Part shown: positions 16,138 through 25,134 of the stretch, piece after piece | Position numbering within the stretch: the first letter of the stretch is position 1 | Layout of the letters: the number at the start of each line of letters is the position of its first letter | NCBI RefSeq assembly: GCF_009792235.1 | Contig: NZ_CP046973.1 | Coordinates: forward strand, 434,001-498,000 | Source of the DNA: Microcystis aeruginosa FD4 | GTDB taxonomy: Bacteria > Cyanobacteriota > Cyanobacteriia > Cyanobacteriales > Microcystaceae | Direction of reading: 5' to 3' | DNA length: 64,000 nucleotides | Notes under the pieces: generated by a model | Database searches by the model: none | What the model saw: only the letters and a program-made list of their open reading frames with translations | What the model was told of the DNA's origin: nothing | Position numbers and translations under genes: made by a program

Positions 16138-17191
16138 ATCTTTTGACTCCATAATAGAAATAAGTTTCGTCAATTTCACAAGCGAAAGCTTTTCGATTCA
16201 GGATATTGGCAGCTAAAGAGGCACTGAAAAGCCCCCCAAATGGTTCCCAAACCACATCCTGTTCCTCACTTGAAGCTTCAATAATTAATTTCATCAGATC
16301 CAGGGGCTTTTGATTTAAGTGAACAGCTTTACCATCCTGAGACTTAATTCGTTCATCATCGCGCAAAGCTGAACGATCCCAAACATTTGTAAAACCATGA
16401 GGGCAATTAAATTTAGAGCGCATCTTCTCCCACTCTTTACCTGTTAAAGGACGCTGGCCATTTTTAGAAAAATAGGGTTTTCCCTCTGGGTTTCCGTGTT
16501 CGTTGGCATAGAAAACTAATTTTTCAAACATTTCCGGTGGGGGAAAATACCATAAATGTCCTTGATCAAAATATTTTCTTGTTGCCGCATCTGCGACACC
16601 ACAAGCTAAATTAGCTTGACGCAAAGGTAAGCTCGATCTTAACCATTCCTTTCGGAGCCATTCTTTAAGTGTTAAGTCAGCAATTTTGACTTCTCTAACG
16701 TATTGGACGCAAACCTCTGTCACCACTGGAAAACGCCTTATTTTTTCTGTGTTGACATTACCAGCAATATGACCTTTTCCTTTATTCCATATATTACAAT
16801 TAACATATCGCCAACCAAATTTCTCAAGTATTGGATGTACCACAGCCCAGCCAATTTCTGAGTTCCAAAACCAAAGAGTTGTATTTGGCAAGGCTAACTT
16901 CGACCAAGCTTCCACATGAGGTTCATACCATTCAGGTAGGTCAAGATGATCTGATGTATCACCTTCAAATCCTAAAAGACCGTAGCCTCCGTCTGAGATT
17001 ATTACTATAGGTTGTTCCCAAGAATCATAATGTTCAATGCTATTACCAAGACTCAGACTAACACTGCTGTTATTCCAAGCTGAAAAAGCTAGTTTCTCAG
17101 TAAGTTGGACAGTTTTGCCACGCCCAACAGTGCTTGTTGCTTTATTCTTCTTTATACTTGCCAGGCTATGGGAAGGCTCAGGTATATCCAT
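16103..17191 (-). CDS. Site-specific DNA methyltransferase (N6-adenine or N4-cytosine)
   Basis: A 362-residue methyltransferase. A motif IV-like SDGGYG stands at 66-71, an HLNQKP motif near 293, and motif I WEPFGG at 315-320, followed by an acidic ACEIDE end of strand 2. Catalytic motif first and SAM motif last is the beta-class order. The DGGYG form of motif IV differs from the usual DPPY but is found in some families. It protects the host DNA from the endonuclease encoded convergently. Several Trp residues lie around motif IV. Confidence 0.8.
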   Translation of the reverse strand: MDIPEPSHSLASIKKNKATSTVGRGKTVQLTEKLAFSAWNNSSVSLSLGNSIEHYDSWEQPIVIISDGGYGLLGFEGDTSDHLDLPEWYEPHVEAWSKLALPNTTLWFWNSEIGWAVVHPILEKFGWRYVNCNIWNKGKGHIAGNVNTEKIRRFPVVTEVCVQYVREVKIADLTLKEWLRKEWLRSSLPLRQANLACGVADAATRKYFDQGHLWYFPPPEMFEKLVFYANEHGNPEGKPYFSKNGQRPLTGKEWEKMRSKFNCPHGFTNVWDRSALRDDERIKSQDGKAVHLNQKPLDLMKLIIEASSEEQDVVWEPFGGLFSASLAANILNRKAFACEIDETYFYYGVKRFSQVVHQCSLL

Positions 17192-17299
17192 GGATTTTTT
17201 TATCGTCTTATAAACAGGATGAATATCAATACTCTATCCTGTTTTAGGATATTTGGCTACCCCATAAACCAATGACCTAGAAACTTAGCCTAAGACTAG

Positions 17300-17312
17300 C
17301 AAACTTTCTATC
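17300..17312. repeat. 13 bp direct repeat, right border of the island
   Basis: CAAACTTTCTATC, identical to 14769-14781. To the right the sequence continues as the N-terminal part of DUF29. Confidence 0.7.
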
Positions 17313-17413
17313 TCCTCGATCAAGTTTTCCCAGTCAACTTTATCACAGTTTTTTTGTTTTAACAGAGTGATTGTTTCGTTCAGCCACCCAACATAATCAG
17401 TTTGAATTATCAT
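17300..17413 (-). pseudogene. 5' part of the interrupted DUF29 gene
   Basis: From the ATG at 17413 the sequence encodes MIIQTDYVGWLNETITLL and continues to IEEIESL, colinear with residues 1-38 of the intact DUF29 protein at 17562-17993. It then runs into island DNA after the 13 bp repeat. Together with 14488-14781 it is one broken gene, originally a tandem duplicate of its neighbour. Confidence 0.8.
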
Positions 17414-17561
17414 AATATATCTGGATTTTATCCGTTTGAATTTTCCTAGAAAATAACCAATCATTGACAGCATTTCTCATAAAGATAAAGTATAACTGTA
17501 TCGGACATTGTCTCAGATTTGAACGTGTTCTAAACCCACTAACAAACTTTTCAAGATAATT

Positions 17562-17993
17562 TTATCGCCAAAATTTTTTCTGTAAAATCTGACTAATTTC
17601 TTGAGGAAAAGGACAATCATCGGGAAAGTTAAAAGATTGATAATCGGGGTTATCTCGCAAGCTTTTTAAAGCCGTGGCATAGCAATCTAAAAATACTTGC
17701 TCCCAGTAGGGTTTTAAACTAGGAGAATCGCTCAAAAGTTCTTCTAGTTCCCGTTGACTGCGCCTAATAGTTTCTTGCCAACCTCGATAATCCTCAACGT
17801 AATCAGTATAGCAAAGTTTGAGGCAGTGTTCTAACATGGTCGTTAACCGGTTGCGGAGTTCACGTTTTTGACTTCTGCCCAAACTTTCTATCTCCTCGAT
17901 CAAGTTTTCCCAGTCAACTTTATCAAATTTTTTTTCTTTTAACAGAGTGATTGTTTCGTTCAGCCAGCCGGCATAATCGGTTTGAATTAGCAT
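17562..17993 (-). CDS. DUF29 family protein
   Basis: A 143-residue DUF29 protein of the usual length. It starts MLIQTDYAGWLNETITLLKE and has the family's W-NLIEEIE-LGR--KREL core and a C-terminal PDDCPFP--EI segment. DUF29 proteins are helical, very common in cyanobacteria, often duplicated, and of unknown function. It is the intact member of a tandem pair; the other member was split by the restriction-modification island. Same strand as cpcE upstream and cpcF downstream. Confidence 0.88.
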   Translation of the reverse strand: MLIQTDYAGWLNETITLLKEKKFDKVDWENLIEEIESLGRSQKRELRNRLTTMLEHCLKLCYTDYVEDYRGWQETIRRSQRELEELLSDSPSLKPYWEQVFLDCYATALKSLRDNPDYQSFNFPDDCPFPQEISQILQKKFWR

Positions 17994-18048
17994 AAAAAAC
18001 TCTGGATTTTATCCGTTTGAATTTAGATAAAAAATAACCAATTATTGA

Positions 18049-18867
18049 TTACAATAAACCATCCATTAAAGTGAGAATTTCGGAGATATTTTCGCCCCTA
18101 GAATTAGTTTTTAGATGGTTTTCTAAAAGTTCCTTGAGAGCAACCAGTTTCAGACTATTTTCCGCCAAAGTATTAGCGATCGCAGGAGCAGCCGGCAGAT
18201 AACCCGTAGCGCCTAAATCCATTAAAGCAGAACGACGCAGCTGTAATTCTTCCCCTTGCAAGGCCTTAATCAGAATATCGCCATAGTGGGGGTTAGCCGT
18301 GAGTTGATAGAGGGCGCGGGCAGCCGCATAACGCACTTTTTCGACGAAATGCTGTAAAAACGGCTCGATCAGGGGAATCGCTGCCGTCGCTTGCAGGGTT
18401 CCCAATGCCTCGATAATCGCCTCGTAGGGTTGGACTAAATGGGGTTTTCCCGCCACTAAAACGGCCACTTCGATGCCACCCTCTAATAGTTTCTTTAAAG
18501 GTGCGATCGCTCTTCGATCCTGAAGCATTGCCAATGCTTGGGCAGCCGATTCGCGCACATAATAATCTTCACAGTCGAGACAGGCAATCAAAGCGGGAAG
18601 ACAACTGAGATCATCTAATTTCCCTAAAGCGCTGGCAGCGTTGCGTCGCAGGGGATAACCGCCGTCGGGAGTGCGATCGCTTTCGTCTTCTAAAGCGGCA
18701 ATTAACGCCGAAATCGCCTCCGGTTGACGCACACGAAATCTACCCAACCACCAAGCGGCATAATAACGTGCGCCTAGGTCTTCTCTTTGCTGGATATTAG
18801 CGATCGCTTGTTCAACAGTATAGGCCGGATTATCGACGGCAGCAGAGTAAGAATCGCTCATAGACAA
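18049..18867 (-). CDS. cpcE: Phycocyanin alpha-84 phycocyanobilin lyase subunit CpcE
   Basis: A 272-residue HEAT/E-Z repeat protein. The TVEQAIANIQQREDLGARYYAAWWLGRFR region near the N-terminus is typical of CpcE, followed by about six helical repeats (for example PLRRNAASALGKL and YYVRESAAQALAML). CpcE with CpcF catalyses attachment of phycocyanobilin to alpha-Cys84 of phycocyanin. It is on the same strand as cpcF but separated by DUF29 copies and the inserted island, so the two may now need separate promoters. The start is preceded by simple tandem repeats. Confidence 0.85.
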   Translation of the reverse strand: MSMSDSYSAAVDNPAYTVEQAIANIQQREDLGARYYAAWWLGRFRVRQPEAISALIAALEDESDRTPDGGYPLRRNAASALGKLDDLSCLPALIACLDCEDYYVRESAAQALAMLQDRRAIAPLKKLLEGGIEVAVLVAGKPHLVQPYEAIIEALGTLQATAAIPLIEPFLQHFVEKVRYAAARALYQLTANPHYGDILIKALQGEELQLRRSALMDLGATGYLPAAPAIANTLAENSLKLVALKELLENHLKTNSRGENISEILTLMDGLL

Positions 18868-18869
18868 GT

Positions 18870-19020
18870 GAAAATGGGTGTGGGGTGTAGGGTGTGGGGT
18901 GTGGGGTGTGGGGAAGTGGGGAAGTGGGGAAGTGGGGAGAATAAATAAAAACTGTCTCCTGTCTCCTGACTCCTGTCTCCTGACTCCTGTCTCCTGACTC
19001 CTGTCTCCTGACTCGGAGAA
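18870..19020. repeat. Simple tandem repeats between cpcE and pyk
   Basis: GGGTGTG heptamers, then GGGGAAGT octamers, then alternating CTCCTGT/CTCCTGA units. No gene. These are the short tandem repeats typical of this genus. Confidence 0.75.
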
Positions 19021-19034
19021 TACTGATAACCGAC

Positions 19035-20810
19035 TCAGTTTTTCATAGTTGCCGCACCCTTGCCAATACCAGAATAAATCAAACCCCGTTGAGCATCGAG
19101 ACTAATGATCACCCCTTCGCGGATAATTTTCGTGGCATCTTTAACCCCGACAATAACAGGAATACCCAATTTTAAACCGATAGTAGCGGCGTGATTGTTC
19201 ATGGCGGTATCTTCGGTGATAATGCCGCCCGCTTTCCGCATCATATCCACATATTCGGCGCTGGTGGTGGGAACGACTAAAATCTCCCCATTACTAAAAC
19301 TACCCACTTCTCGGGCATTATGGGCCACTCGCGCCCGGCCACTAGCCACACCCTGGCCGATACCCGTACCTTTGCCCAAAAGGGATTTTACCACTTCCAC
19401 CTTAATTAAATCCGTGGAACCGGCCACCCCTTGCAGAGTTCCCGCCGTCATCACTACTAAATCACCATCCGCTAGGAGGTTATTTTCCTGGGCAAGATTC
19501 ATCGCCACTTGAAAAGTTTGGCTAGTGGAGGGTAAATCGAGCAATAACATCGGTTTTACGCCCCAAACTAGCTGTAACTGCTGTGCCACTTCGCGATGGG
19601 GAGTAACGGCTAAAATCGGGGTTTTGGGGCGAAATCTGGAGACATTACGGGCAGTAGAGCCGGTTTTTGTCAGGGTAATAATTGCCGCTGCCCCCAATTG
19701 TTCGGCAATTTGACTGACTGCCGAGGAAATAGCGTTAGGAATCGATTGTTTATTGTTAGAGCGAGCAGCACTGTTGATCTGTTCCCGTTCGATCCTTTCA
19801 GCAATGCGCGCCATTGTTGCCACCGCTTCGATGGGATAATGGCCCACAGCCGTTTCATTGGAAAGCATGACCGCATCAGTGCCATCTAAAATCGCATTAG
19901 CCACGTCAGAAACCTCGGCGCGGGTGGGACGAGGATTACTGGCCATACTGTCAAGCATTTGAGTGGCGGTGATAATCGGGATGCCTAGCTGATTAGCGGT
20001 GTTAATCAGGCGTTTTTGCAGGATTGGCACGTCTTCGGCGGGTAATTCTACTCCTAAATCTCCCCTAGCCACCATAACACCATCACAGAGGGATAAAATT
20101 TCTTCCATTTCCTCGATCGCTTCGTGTTTTTCAATTTTAGCGATTACGGGGATAGATTTACCCGCACTGGCGATTAATTCTTTAATTTCGAGGATATCTT
20201 GGGGATTACGCACAAAACTAAGGGCGATCCAATCCACATCCCACAGCAGTCCGAACATTAAATCTTTTTTGTCCTTATCGGTTAAAGCTTTTACCGACAG
20301 ATAGACGTTGGGAAAATTTACCCCTTTATTGCTGGATAAGACACCCCCAACCACTACGCGACAAGACAGGTCTCCTTTCAGGCGATCCACTGATTCCACC
20401 CGCATTTCGACTTTACCATCATCGAGGAGAATTCTGGAACCTTCCGGGACTTCTTGGGCCAGAGAGGGATAGCTAATGGAACTTATTTCCTGATTACATT
20501 CCACATCCCTAGAAGTAAGGATAAAGGGTTCCCCCGGTTTTAGGGTGATCGACCCACAGGCAAATTTACCTAAACGAATTTTTGGTCCCTGTAGATCCTG
20601 AAGGATACCAATGGGTTGATTGAGTTCAAAGGCTAACTGACGGATTAAGTTAATGCTGTGACGATGGTAATCGTGATCGCCATGGGAAAAGTTTAATCTA
20701 AATGTCGTCGCCCCCGCCTTGATCATCTGACGTAATGTTTCCTTATTTTGCGAGGCTGGGCCAATCGTGGCCACAATTTTAGTGCGACGGGGGAAAGACA
20801 GAGAGTGCAT
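19035..20810 (-). CDS. pyk: Pyruvate kinase
   Basis: A 591-residue enzyme when started at the ATG at 20810 (MHSLSFPRRTKIVATIGPAS), which fits the family better than the longer in-frame reading from 20867. It has the pyruvate-kinase barrel with the TIGPAS start, the IAKIEKHEA--EM active-site segment with its Lys, the VARGDLGVE phosphate loop and MLDSM. Residues past about 480 form the extra PEP-utiliser-like domain (GEILVVPTTSAEYVDMM, then GGIITEDTAMNNHAA) seen in many cyanobacterial and Bacillus enzymes. It makes pyruvate and ATP from phosphoenolpyruvate at the end of glycolysis. Confidence 0.95.
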   Translation of the reverse strand: MHSLSFPRRTKIVATIGPASQNKETLRQMIKAGATTFRLNFSHGDHDYHRHSINLIRQLAFELNQPIGILQDLQGPKIRLGKFACGSITLKPGEPFILTSRDVECNQEISSISYPSLAQEVPEGSRILLDDGKVEMRVESVDRLKGDLSCRVVVGGVLSSNKGVNFPNVYLSVKALTDKDKKDLMFGLLWDVDWIALSFVRNPQDILEIKELIASAGKSIPVIAKIEKHEAIEEMEEILSLCDGVMVARGDLGVELPAEDVPILQKRLINTANQLGIPIITATQMLDSMASNPRPTRAEVSDVANAILDGTDAVMLSNETAVGHYPIEAVATMARIAERIEREQINSAARSNNKQSIPNAISSAVSQIAEQLGAAAIITLTKTGSTARNVSRFRPKTPILAVTPHREVAQQLQLVWGVKPMLLLDLPSTSQTFQVAMNLAQENNLLADGDLVVMTAGTLQGVAGSTDLIKVEVVKSLLGKGTGIGQGVASGRARVAHNAREVGSFSNGEILVVPTTSAEYVDMMRKAGGIITEDTAMNNHAATIGLKLGIPVIVGVKDATKIIREGVIISLDAQRGLIYSGIGKGAATMKN

Positions 20811-20905
20811 AGATAAGCAACTAAATAGGCGAACTAAATATAGCAGCGTTTGGTACGCTCCGATCATCTTCTCATCGGAAATTTTGGGTCTGAAACCCCG
20901 CCGTT

Positions 20906-21230
20906 CTAGGTTGGCTTTACGTTAGAATTAAAAGGCCAGTCTCGAAAACCAAGTGGACGGTGCAGCACCTTGAAAACTCGGCTTAGGGGGTTCCGACCAG
21001 AAAAGCTTGGCCGGGTAAAAAGTCGCGCGCAACAAGTACAAGAAGCGTTTAGCTGGAAACGTACCGTGGGACACACGGAATCGGGCTTCTGAAATGGGGC
21101 GAAAGTCTGTGGACTCTGTGTAAGACAGTACATGGTTTTTTAACTGTGGTATGCGACGGTGGTGGAAGCAGAAACTTAAATCGTGAGGTTTAGGAATCGC
21201 CGCACTTTTAGGGCGGCGAGGATGTCAAAA
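20906..21230 (+). mobile_element. IS200/IS605-type right-end remnant (TnpB 3' part or omega/HEARO-like RNA)
   Basis: The last 65 bases (GGAAGCAGAAACTTAAATCG to GGCGGCGAGGATGTCAA) carry the GAATCGCCGC--GGGCGGCGAGGATGTCAA hairpin that I know from the right ends of cyanobacterial TnpB/IscB elements. The preceding 250 bases read as a decayed coding stretch with many stops or as a structured RNA. No transposase or nuclease gene remains. Whether it is a TnpB 3' end or an IscB-linked HEARO RNA cannot be settled here. Confidence 0.5.
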
Positions 21231-21259
21231 ATGGTTATACCCAGTGAAAAGTTAAATGT

Positions 21260-21293
21260 AAAAAAACGGTGAGATCTACAAATCCCACCGTTC
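21260..21293 (-). terminator. Rho-independent terminator of the porin gene
   Basis: On the minus strand AACGGTGGGAT and ATCTCACCGTT form a stem around TTGTAG and are followed by a run of seven T. It begins 23 bases after the porin stop codon. Confidence 0.85.
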
Positions 21294-21315
21294 TTATCGA
21301 GTCCGTCAACTTAGC

Positions 21316-23010
21316 TTAGAAACGGAAAGTTGTGCGGATGACACCGACAAAAATGGTGTCGTTATTACGGTTATTAGCATTGAAGATCGCATAAGCACCG
21401 GGGGTAATCAAGATGTTTTTGGTGACGGGGAACTTATACTGAGCTTCTACCATGTAGGAAGTGCCATCTTCCTTGTCGGAACGGGGTACTTGACCACCAC
21501 CGAAAGAAAGGGCTGCACCTTCGGCAAAGAGGTCGAGGACAGAAAGATTAAGGTTCCAAGACCAGATGCTAGTGTTATCATCTCCGATCGCAGCATTAAC
21601 TCCCGTGGCCGAGGCATTGGCATAACCACCCCATGCCCCTATATTTAAGACTCCTGGGATAACTTGGGCGCTACCCTGTAAACCAAAACGGTCAGCTACA
21701 GTGCCGACGTTACCGAAGGGACGCTCCGTCAGAGGGCTGCTGACGTTACCGAATAAACCAGAACTCATACTATCCGCAGTTTGATAACTGCGAACATAGA
21801 CGAAGTTAATATCGGCAAATTTGATGAAGGAGAAACCAACCTGAGCACCAGCACTGTAGGAACCGTTAAATAAACCGCTACCAGGGTTAGGATTGCTGGC
21901 TCCATTAGTGCCACCACTAGCTAGGTAGGTTCCTGTGACTTGGAAAACATCCCCGATATTAAATCTGACCGCCGCACCAACACCATCGGGACCGCGGAAG
22001 ACGATGTTATTGTAGCGTTGACCGCGAGATAAAGCACCTGTACCACCATCGGCGAGGAAGGGGTTAGCAGTGATGAAAACGTCATCTAGGTTTAACTCGT
22101 TAGCACCAACCCAAACGGTGATTTTACCGAAGGGAGTATCGATGGGAGCGCGGTAGAACAAGTCATCGATGGTGACATCGTTGTCCCGGCCATTATCGTA
22201 TGCTAGACGGGTCATGTTGGTTCTCGTCGGACCGTTTTGGTTGAAGGTATTGTTAAAGTTACCTGCTTGTAAACGGGTTCTTAACAAATCTTTACCGGTG
22301 AAACTGGTTTCAAAGTTGAGACGAACCCGATTATTAAATACTGTTTGAGTTTCATCTTGATTGCTGCCCTCAGTCACCGTACCGTCGGTATTGGTAACGG
22401 AAGCTTGACCACCCCAGCTATCGGCGATACTGAAGATTACCTCACCTCTGAGTTTGGTGGTGGTGGAAAATTGATTGTTTTCCAAGAAAGCAACGCGCTG
22501 TTCAAGGTTGTCCACTCTAGCACCTAAAGCCGCTAGTTCGGTCTCAAATTCAGCGACAAGACGTTTTAATTTATCGATATCTTCCCTGAGTACACCGACA
22601 CCATCTTGAATTAAACGTTCCATGACGTTTAAACAAGCGTTTAAACCTGCGGCAAATTCCCAACGGGTGGTAGCGCGATCACCGCGGAAGGTACGGTCGG
22701 GAAAACCAACGATACAACCGTAACGTTCCACAAGGCTTCTTAATGCCTCGTAGGCCCAAGCGGTGGGGGATACGTCCCGCAGTTGGTTAACGCTAGTCAC
22801 CTGGGACATGGAACCCTGATAAACACCCGTATTAATCTGCTGACTACTTTGGGCGCGTTGAATGCGATCAAGTTGTTGTTGCGCAGCCGGATCAATTTTA
22901 AGTTGCGGTGTCCCCGGCATAGTCTGAGCCCCTGCGCTGCCAGCAGCCGCCACGGAAGCACCTAATACTAAAGGAGTTACCTTGACTAAATTCTTGAATA
23001 GTTTTGACAT
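21316..23010 (-). CDS. SLH-domain outer-membrane porin (SomA/OprB type)
   Basis: A 564-residue protein. It has a signal peptide (about 1-28, ending in AGAQ), an SLH domain at about 75-125 (SPTAWAYEALRSLVERYGCI, then FRGDRATTRWEFAAGL), a coiled coil at about 135-178 (LREDIDKLKRLVAEFETEL), and a beta-barrel ending in the aromatic VIRTTFRF. This is the layout of cyanobacterial iron-uptake or general porins, anchored to the cell wall by SLH. It forms outer-membrane channels for ions and small solutes; iron specificity is only a family label. It is monocistronic, with a strong terminator downstream and a long upstream region. Confidence 0.92.
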   Translation of the reverse strand: MSKLFKNLVKVTPLVLGASVAAAGSAGAQTMPGTPQLKIDPAAQQQLDRIQRAQSSQQINTGVYQGSMSQVTSVNQLRDVSPTAWAYEALRSLVERYGCIVGFPDRTFRGDRATTRWEFAAGLNACLNVMERLIQDGVGVLREDIDKLKRLVAEFETELAALGARVDNLEQRVAFLENNQFSTTTKLRGEVIFSIADSWGGQASVTNTDGTVTEGSNQDETQTVFNNRVRLNFETSFTGKDLLRTRLQAGNFNNTFNQNGPTRTNMTRLAYDNGRDNDVTIDDLFYRAPIDTPFGKITVWVGANELNLDDVFITANPFLADGGTGALSRGQRYNNIVFRGPDGVGAAVRFNIGDVFQVTGTYLASGGTNGASNPNPGSGLFNGSYSAGAQVGFSFIKFADINFVYVRSYQTADSMSSGLFGNVSSPLTERPFGNVGTVADRFGLQGSAQVIPGVLNIGAWGGYANASATGVNAAIGDDNTSIWSWNLNLSVLDLFAEGAALSFGGGQVPRSDKEDGTSYMVEAQYKFPVTKNILITPGAYAIFNANNRNNDTIFVGVIRTTFRF

Positions 23011-23769
23011 GGGTCAATCCTCACACCTTATTTTATGGATTGAATGGACTATTAATACAAACAGACTATATGTTTAGCCTGAATTATACTCACATTCTAT
23101 GCGAATTCCCTCTTGCCTAGGTTAAGTTAATTTTATGATATGACAGAAAAATTTCTGTCTGATCTTATTAAGGTTAGGACTTACGCACTTGACAAATTAA
23201 CTATGATGTGCATCAAGGAAAATCGGTCGTTTCAGACTTTTGGCGATTAACTTCCCAACGATAGCGATCGCTCAAAAATCATCAACAAATCAGGTTAAAA
23301 TGCCCGAAACCCGCATATCACATTTAGTCAATCCTGTCAATAGGCAAAACCTAAAGAATTTATTAAAATCTCAGCCTTTTCAGTTATCAGTGATCAGTTA
23401 TCAGTGATCAGATGTGAGTTTTCAGTTCACGAGGGACGAATCTAAGACCTAATTAGTTAAGCTAAAAGCTTTGATGTGCTTAGTTTCTAACCTTCTTTTT
23501 GGGTAGAAGAATTGTCAGATTCTGTCTTTTGCCTCTTGCCTGTGGCCTCTTGCCTTCAGTAGCTGATTACTGTTGACTGATCACTGATAAAATCTCCCCA
23601 CTCCCCTAACAATAGTTGTGTGAACGAGGGTGGTTAATATATTGCTAGACTTTGGGGTTAGAATATAGCTCGATGCCTAGAGTTAAAAACAGCAAGATTG
23701 CTTGTGAAAGCTGACGGCTATAGAGAAAGACTCGATTCTTAAATTTAAGCACCGAGAAGGGAGATAAAG
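23011..23769. other. Intergenic region between the porin and ycf66
   Basis: No gene is seen in these 759 bases, which lie between divergent genes and must hold both promoters. A TTAGGACTTACGCA stretch near 23170 resembles IS ends. GTTATCAGTGATCA-type repeats occur at 23381-23412 and TGATCACTGATAA at 23578-23590. Confidence 0.6.
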
Positions 23770-24585
23770 ATGGTCAATTTTGGGCTGAATTCGGCCAGTA
23801 TCTTGGGAATTTTTCTGGCAGTGGCCGGAGCCGGGTTATACTTCCTGCGCTCGGTGCGGCCGGAACTTTCTAGGGATCATGATATATTTTTTGCCGCCGT
23901 CGGGTTACTGTGCGGTTTAATTCTACTTTTTCAAGGGTGGCGACTGGATCCGATTTTGCAATTCGGACAATTTTTGCTGACTGGGGCAGCGGTGTTTTTT
24001 GCCTTCGAGACGGTAAAATTGCGGGGTTTAACCACGGAACAGGCCCGCCGCGGCACGTCTTTTGTGGATGAACGTCCTGTGAGTCGGGAATATCGGGCCG
24101 AATTAGAACCCCTCGACACCTACGAACCAGAGGAACGTTACGAAGATAATCCCCGTTTACGCGGTTACGATGATCCCCGCTCTTCCCGTACTTCTAGTTA
24201 TCAGGACGAGGAACCCCGCAGCACCCGCACCCGTCGGCCGGCCGATACTAGCAGTCGCAAAACCAGTAATCGTCGTCCCCGCAATAGTTCCCCCACTAGC
24301 GATCGAGATGTTTATGATCAGCGCCGTAGCGGTGATGATTGGGAAGAAACCAGTCCCCGTCCCCGTCCTCGTCCCGCTAGTGAAGAGACGAGCAGTAAAC
24401 CGCCCCGCACTAGCCAAAAACGTCGTCCTCGCCCAATAATTGCCGACGATCCGCCATTTAAAGGGGAATACGTCGATTATCAACCGATCGAGCCTAGCGA
24501 TACGAGCGATCGAGAAGATTGGGAGAGACCGGATAATAGTGAACGGGAGTCGAGTAATGATCATCCGACTAGGTTTGATTATTAA
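23770..24585 (+). CDS. Ycf66 family protein
   Basis: A 271-residue protein. Residues 1-95 carry the Ycf66 domain: three hydrophobic helices beginning MVNFGLNSASILGIFLAVAG, with the LRSVRPELSRDHDIFFAAVG loop between the first two. The rest is a long, low-complexity tail rich in Arg, Pro, Ser and Asp, probably disordered and cytoplasmic. Ycf66 is found only in cyanobacteria and some plastids; its function is not known. It is followed 12 bases later by two TolB-like lipoprotein genes on the same strand. Confidence 0.88.
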   Translation: MVNFGLNSASILGIFLAVAGAGLYFLRSVRPELSRDHDIFFAAVGLLCGLILLFQGWRLDPILQFGQFLLTGAAVFFAFETVKLRGLTTEQARRGTSFVDERPVSREYRAELEPLDTYEPEERYEDNPRLRGYDDPRSSRTSSYQDEEPRSTRTRRPADTSSRKTSNRRPRNSSPTSDRDVYDQRRSGDDWEETSPRPRPRPASEETSSKPPRTSQKRRPRPIIADDPPFKGEYVDYQPIEPSDTSDREDWERPDNSERESSNDHPTRFDY

Positions 24586-24597
24586 GGGGTAGGTCCG

Positions 24598-25134
24598 ATG
24601 ACCAAAGCTCCCTTTTTACTGTTTTTCTGCTTGTTTTTAGGGGTTATAGGCGGTTGTAATCTCAATAACCCCGGTTTATCTACAGGAACCCTAAACAGTC
24701 GCTATAATGACGAAAAACCTGCCCTCAGTGGTGATGGTCGTTGGATTGCTTTCCTGTCTAACCGTCGCGGTAGTAATCAGATGCTGCTGTATGATTTGCA
24801 GACAAAACAATACCAGACCCTAGGGGGATTATACACGGGTCAAGAAATTACCGATAGCCCCAGTTTAAGCCAAACGGGGCGTTATCTGGCTTATGTGGTG
24901 ATTATTGAAGGTCGTCCCGTCATCGCTTTATATGACCGCATTACCGATCGTTCTGAGTTATTGAGTCAAAATTATCGCGGTTGGTTGCGAAATCCCCGTC
25001 TTAGTCCCGATGGTCGTTATCTTGTCTTTGAGTCCGCTCGTCGGGGACAATGGGATGTGGAGGTTCTCGATCGCGGTCCGAATATCGAGTTAGATCTTCC
25101 CGATGGCAGTCCCGTTGAAAGTCCCAAACCGTGA
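24598..25134 (+). CDS. TolB-like beta-propeller lipoprotein
   Basis: A 178-residue protein with a lipoprotein signal (hydrophobic 6-18, lipobox IGGC with Cys20 as the lipidated residue). The mature part holds about three WD40/PD40-type TolB repeats (LSGDGRWIAFLSNRRGSNQM, SLSQTGRYLAYV, LSPDGRYLVFESARRGQWD). A half-length propeller suggests that it associates with its paralog encoded immediately downstream (GTGA overlap, 25131-25134). Its place is on the periplasmic face of a membrane. Part of a ycf66-led operon. Confidence 0.82.
   Translation: MTKAPFLLFFCLFLGVIGGCNLNNPGLSTGTLNSRYNDEKPALSGDGRWIAFLSNRRGSNQMLLYDLQTKQYQTLGGLYTGQEITDSPSLSQTGRYLAYVVIIEGRPVIALYDRITDRSELLSQNYRGWLRNPRLSPDGRYLVFESARRGQWDVEVLDRGPNIELDLPDGSPVESPKP

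Noticed and set aside
14960..17191. The restriction-modification island as a transposon with its own transposase
   Set aside because: No transposase, integrase or terminal inverted repeats are present between the 13 bp border repeats.
24157..24564. Long open frames on the minus strand and in other frames of ycf66
   Set aside because: They arise from the low-complexity Arg/Pro/Ser coding sequence and have no independent start signal or homology.
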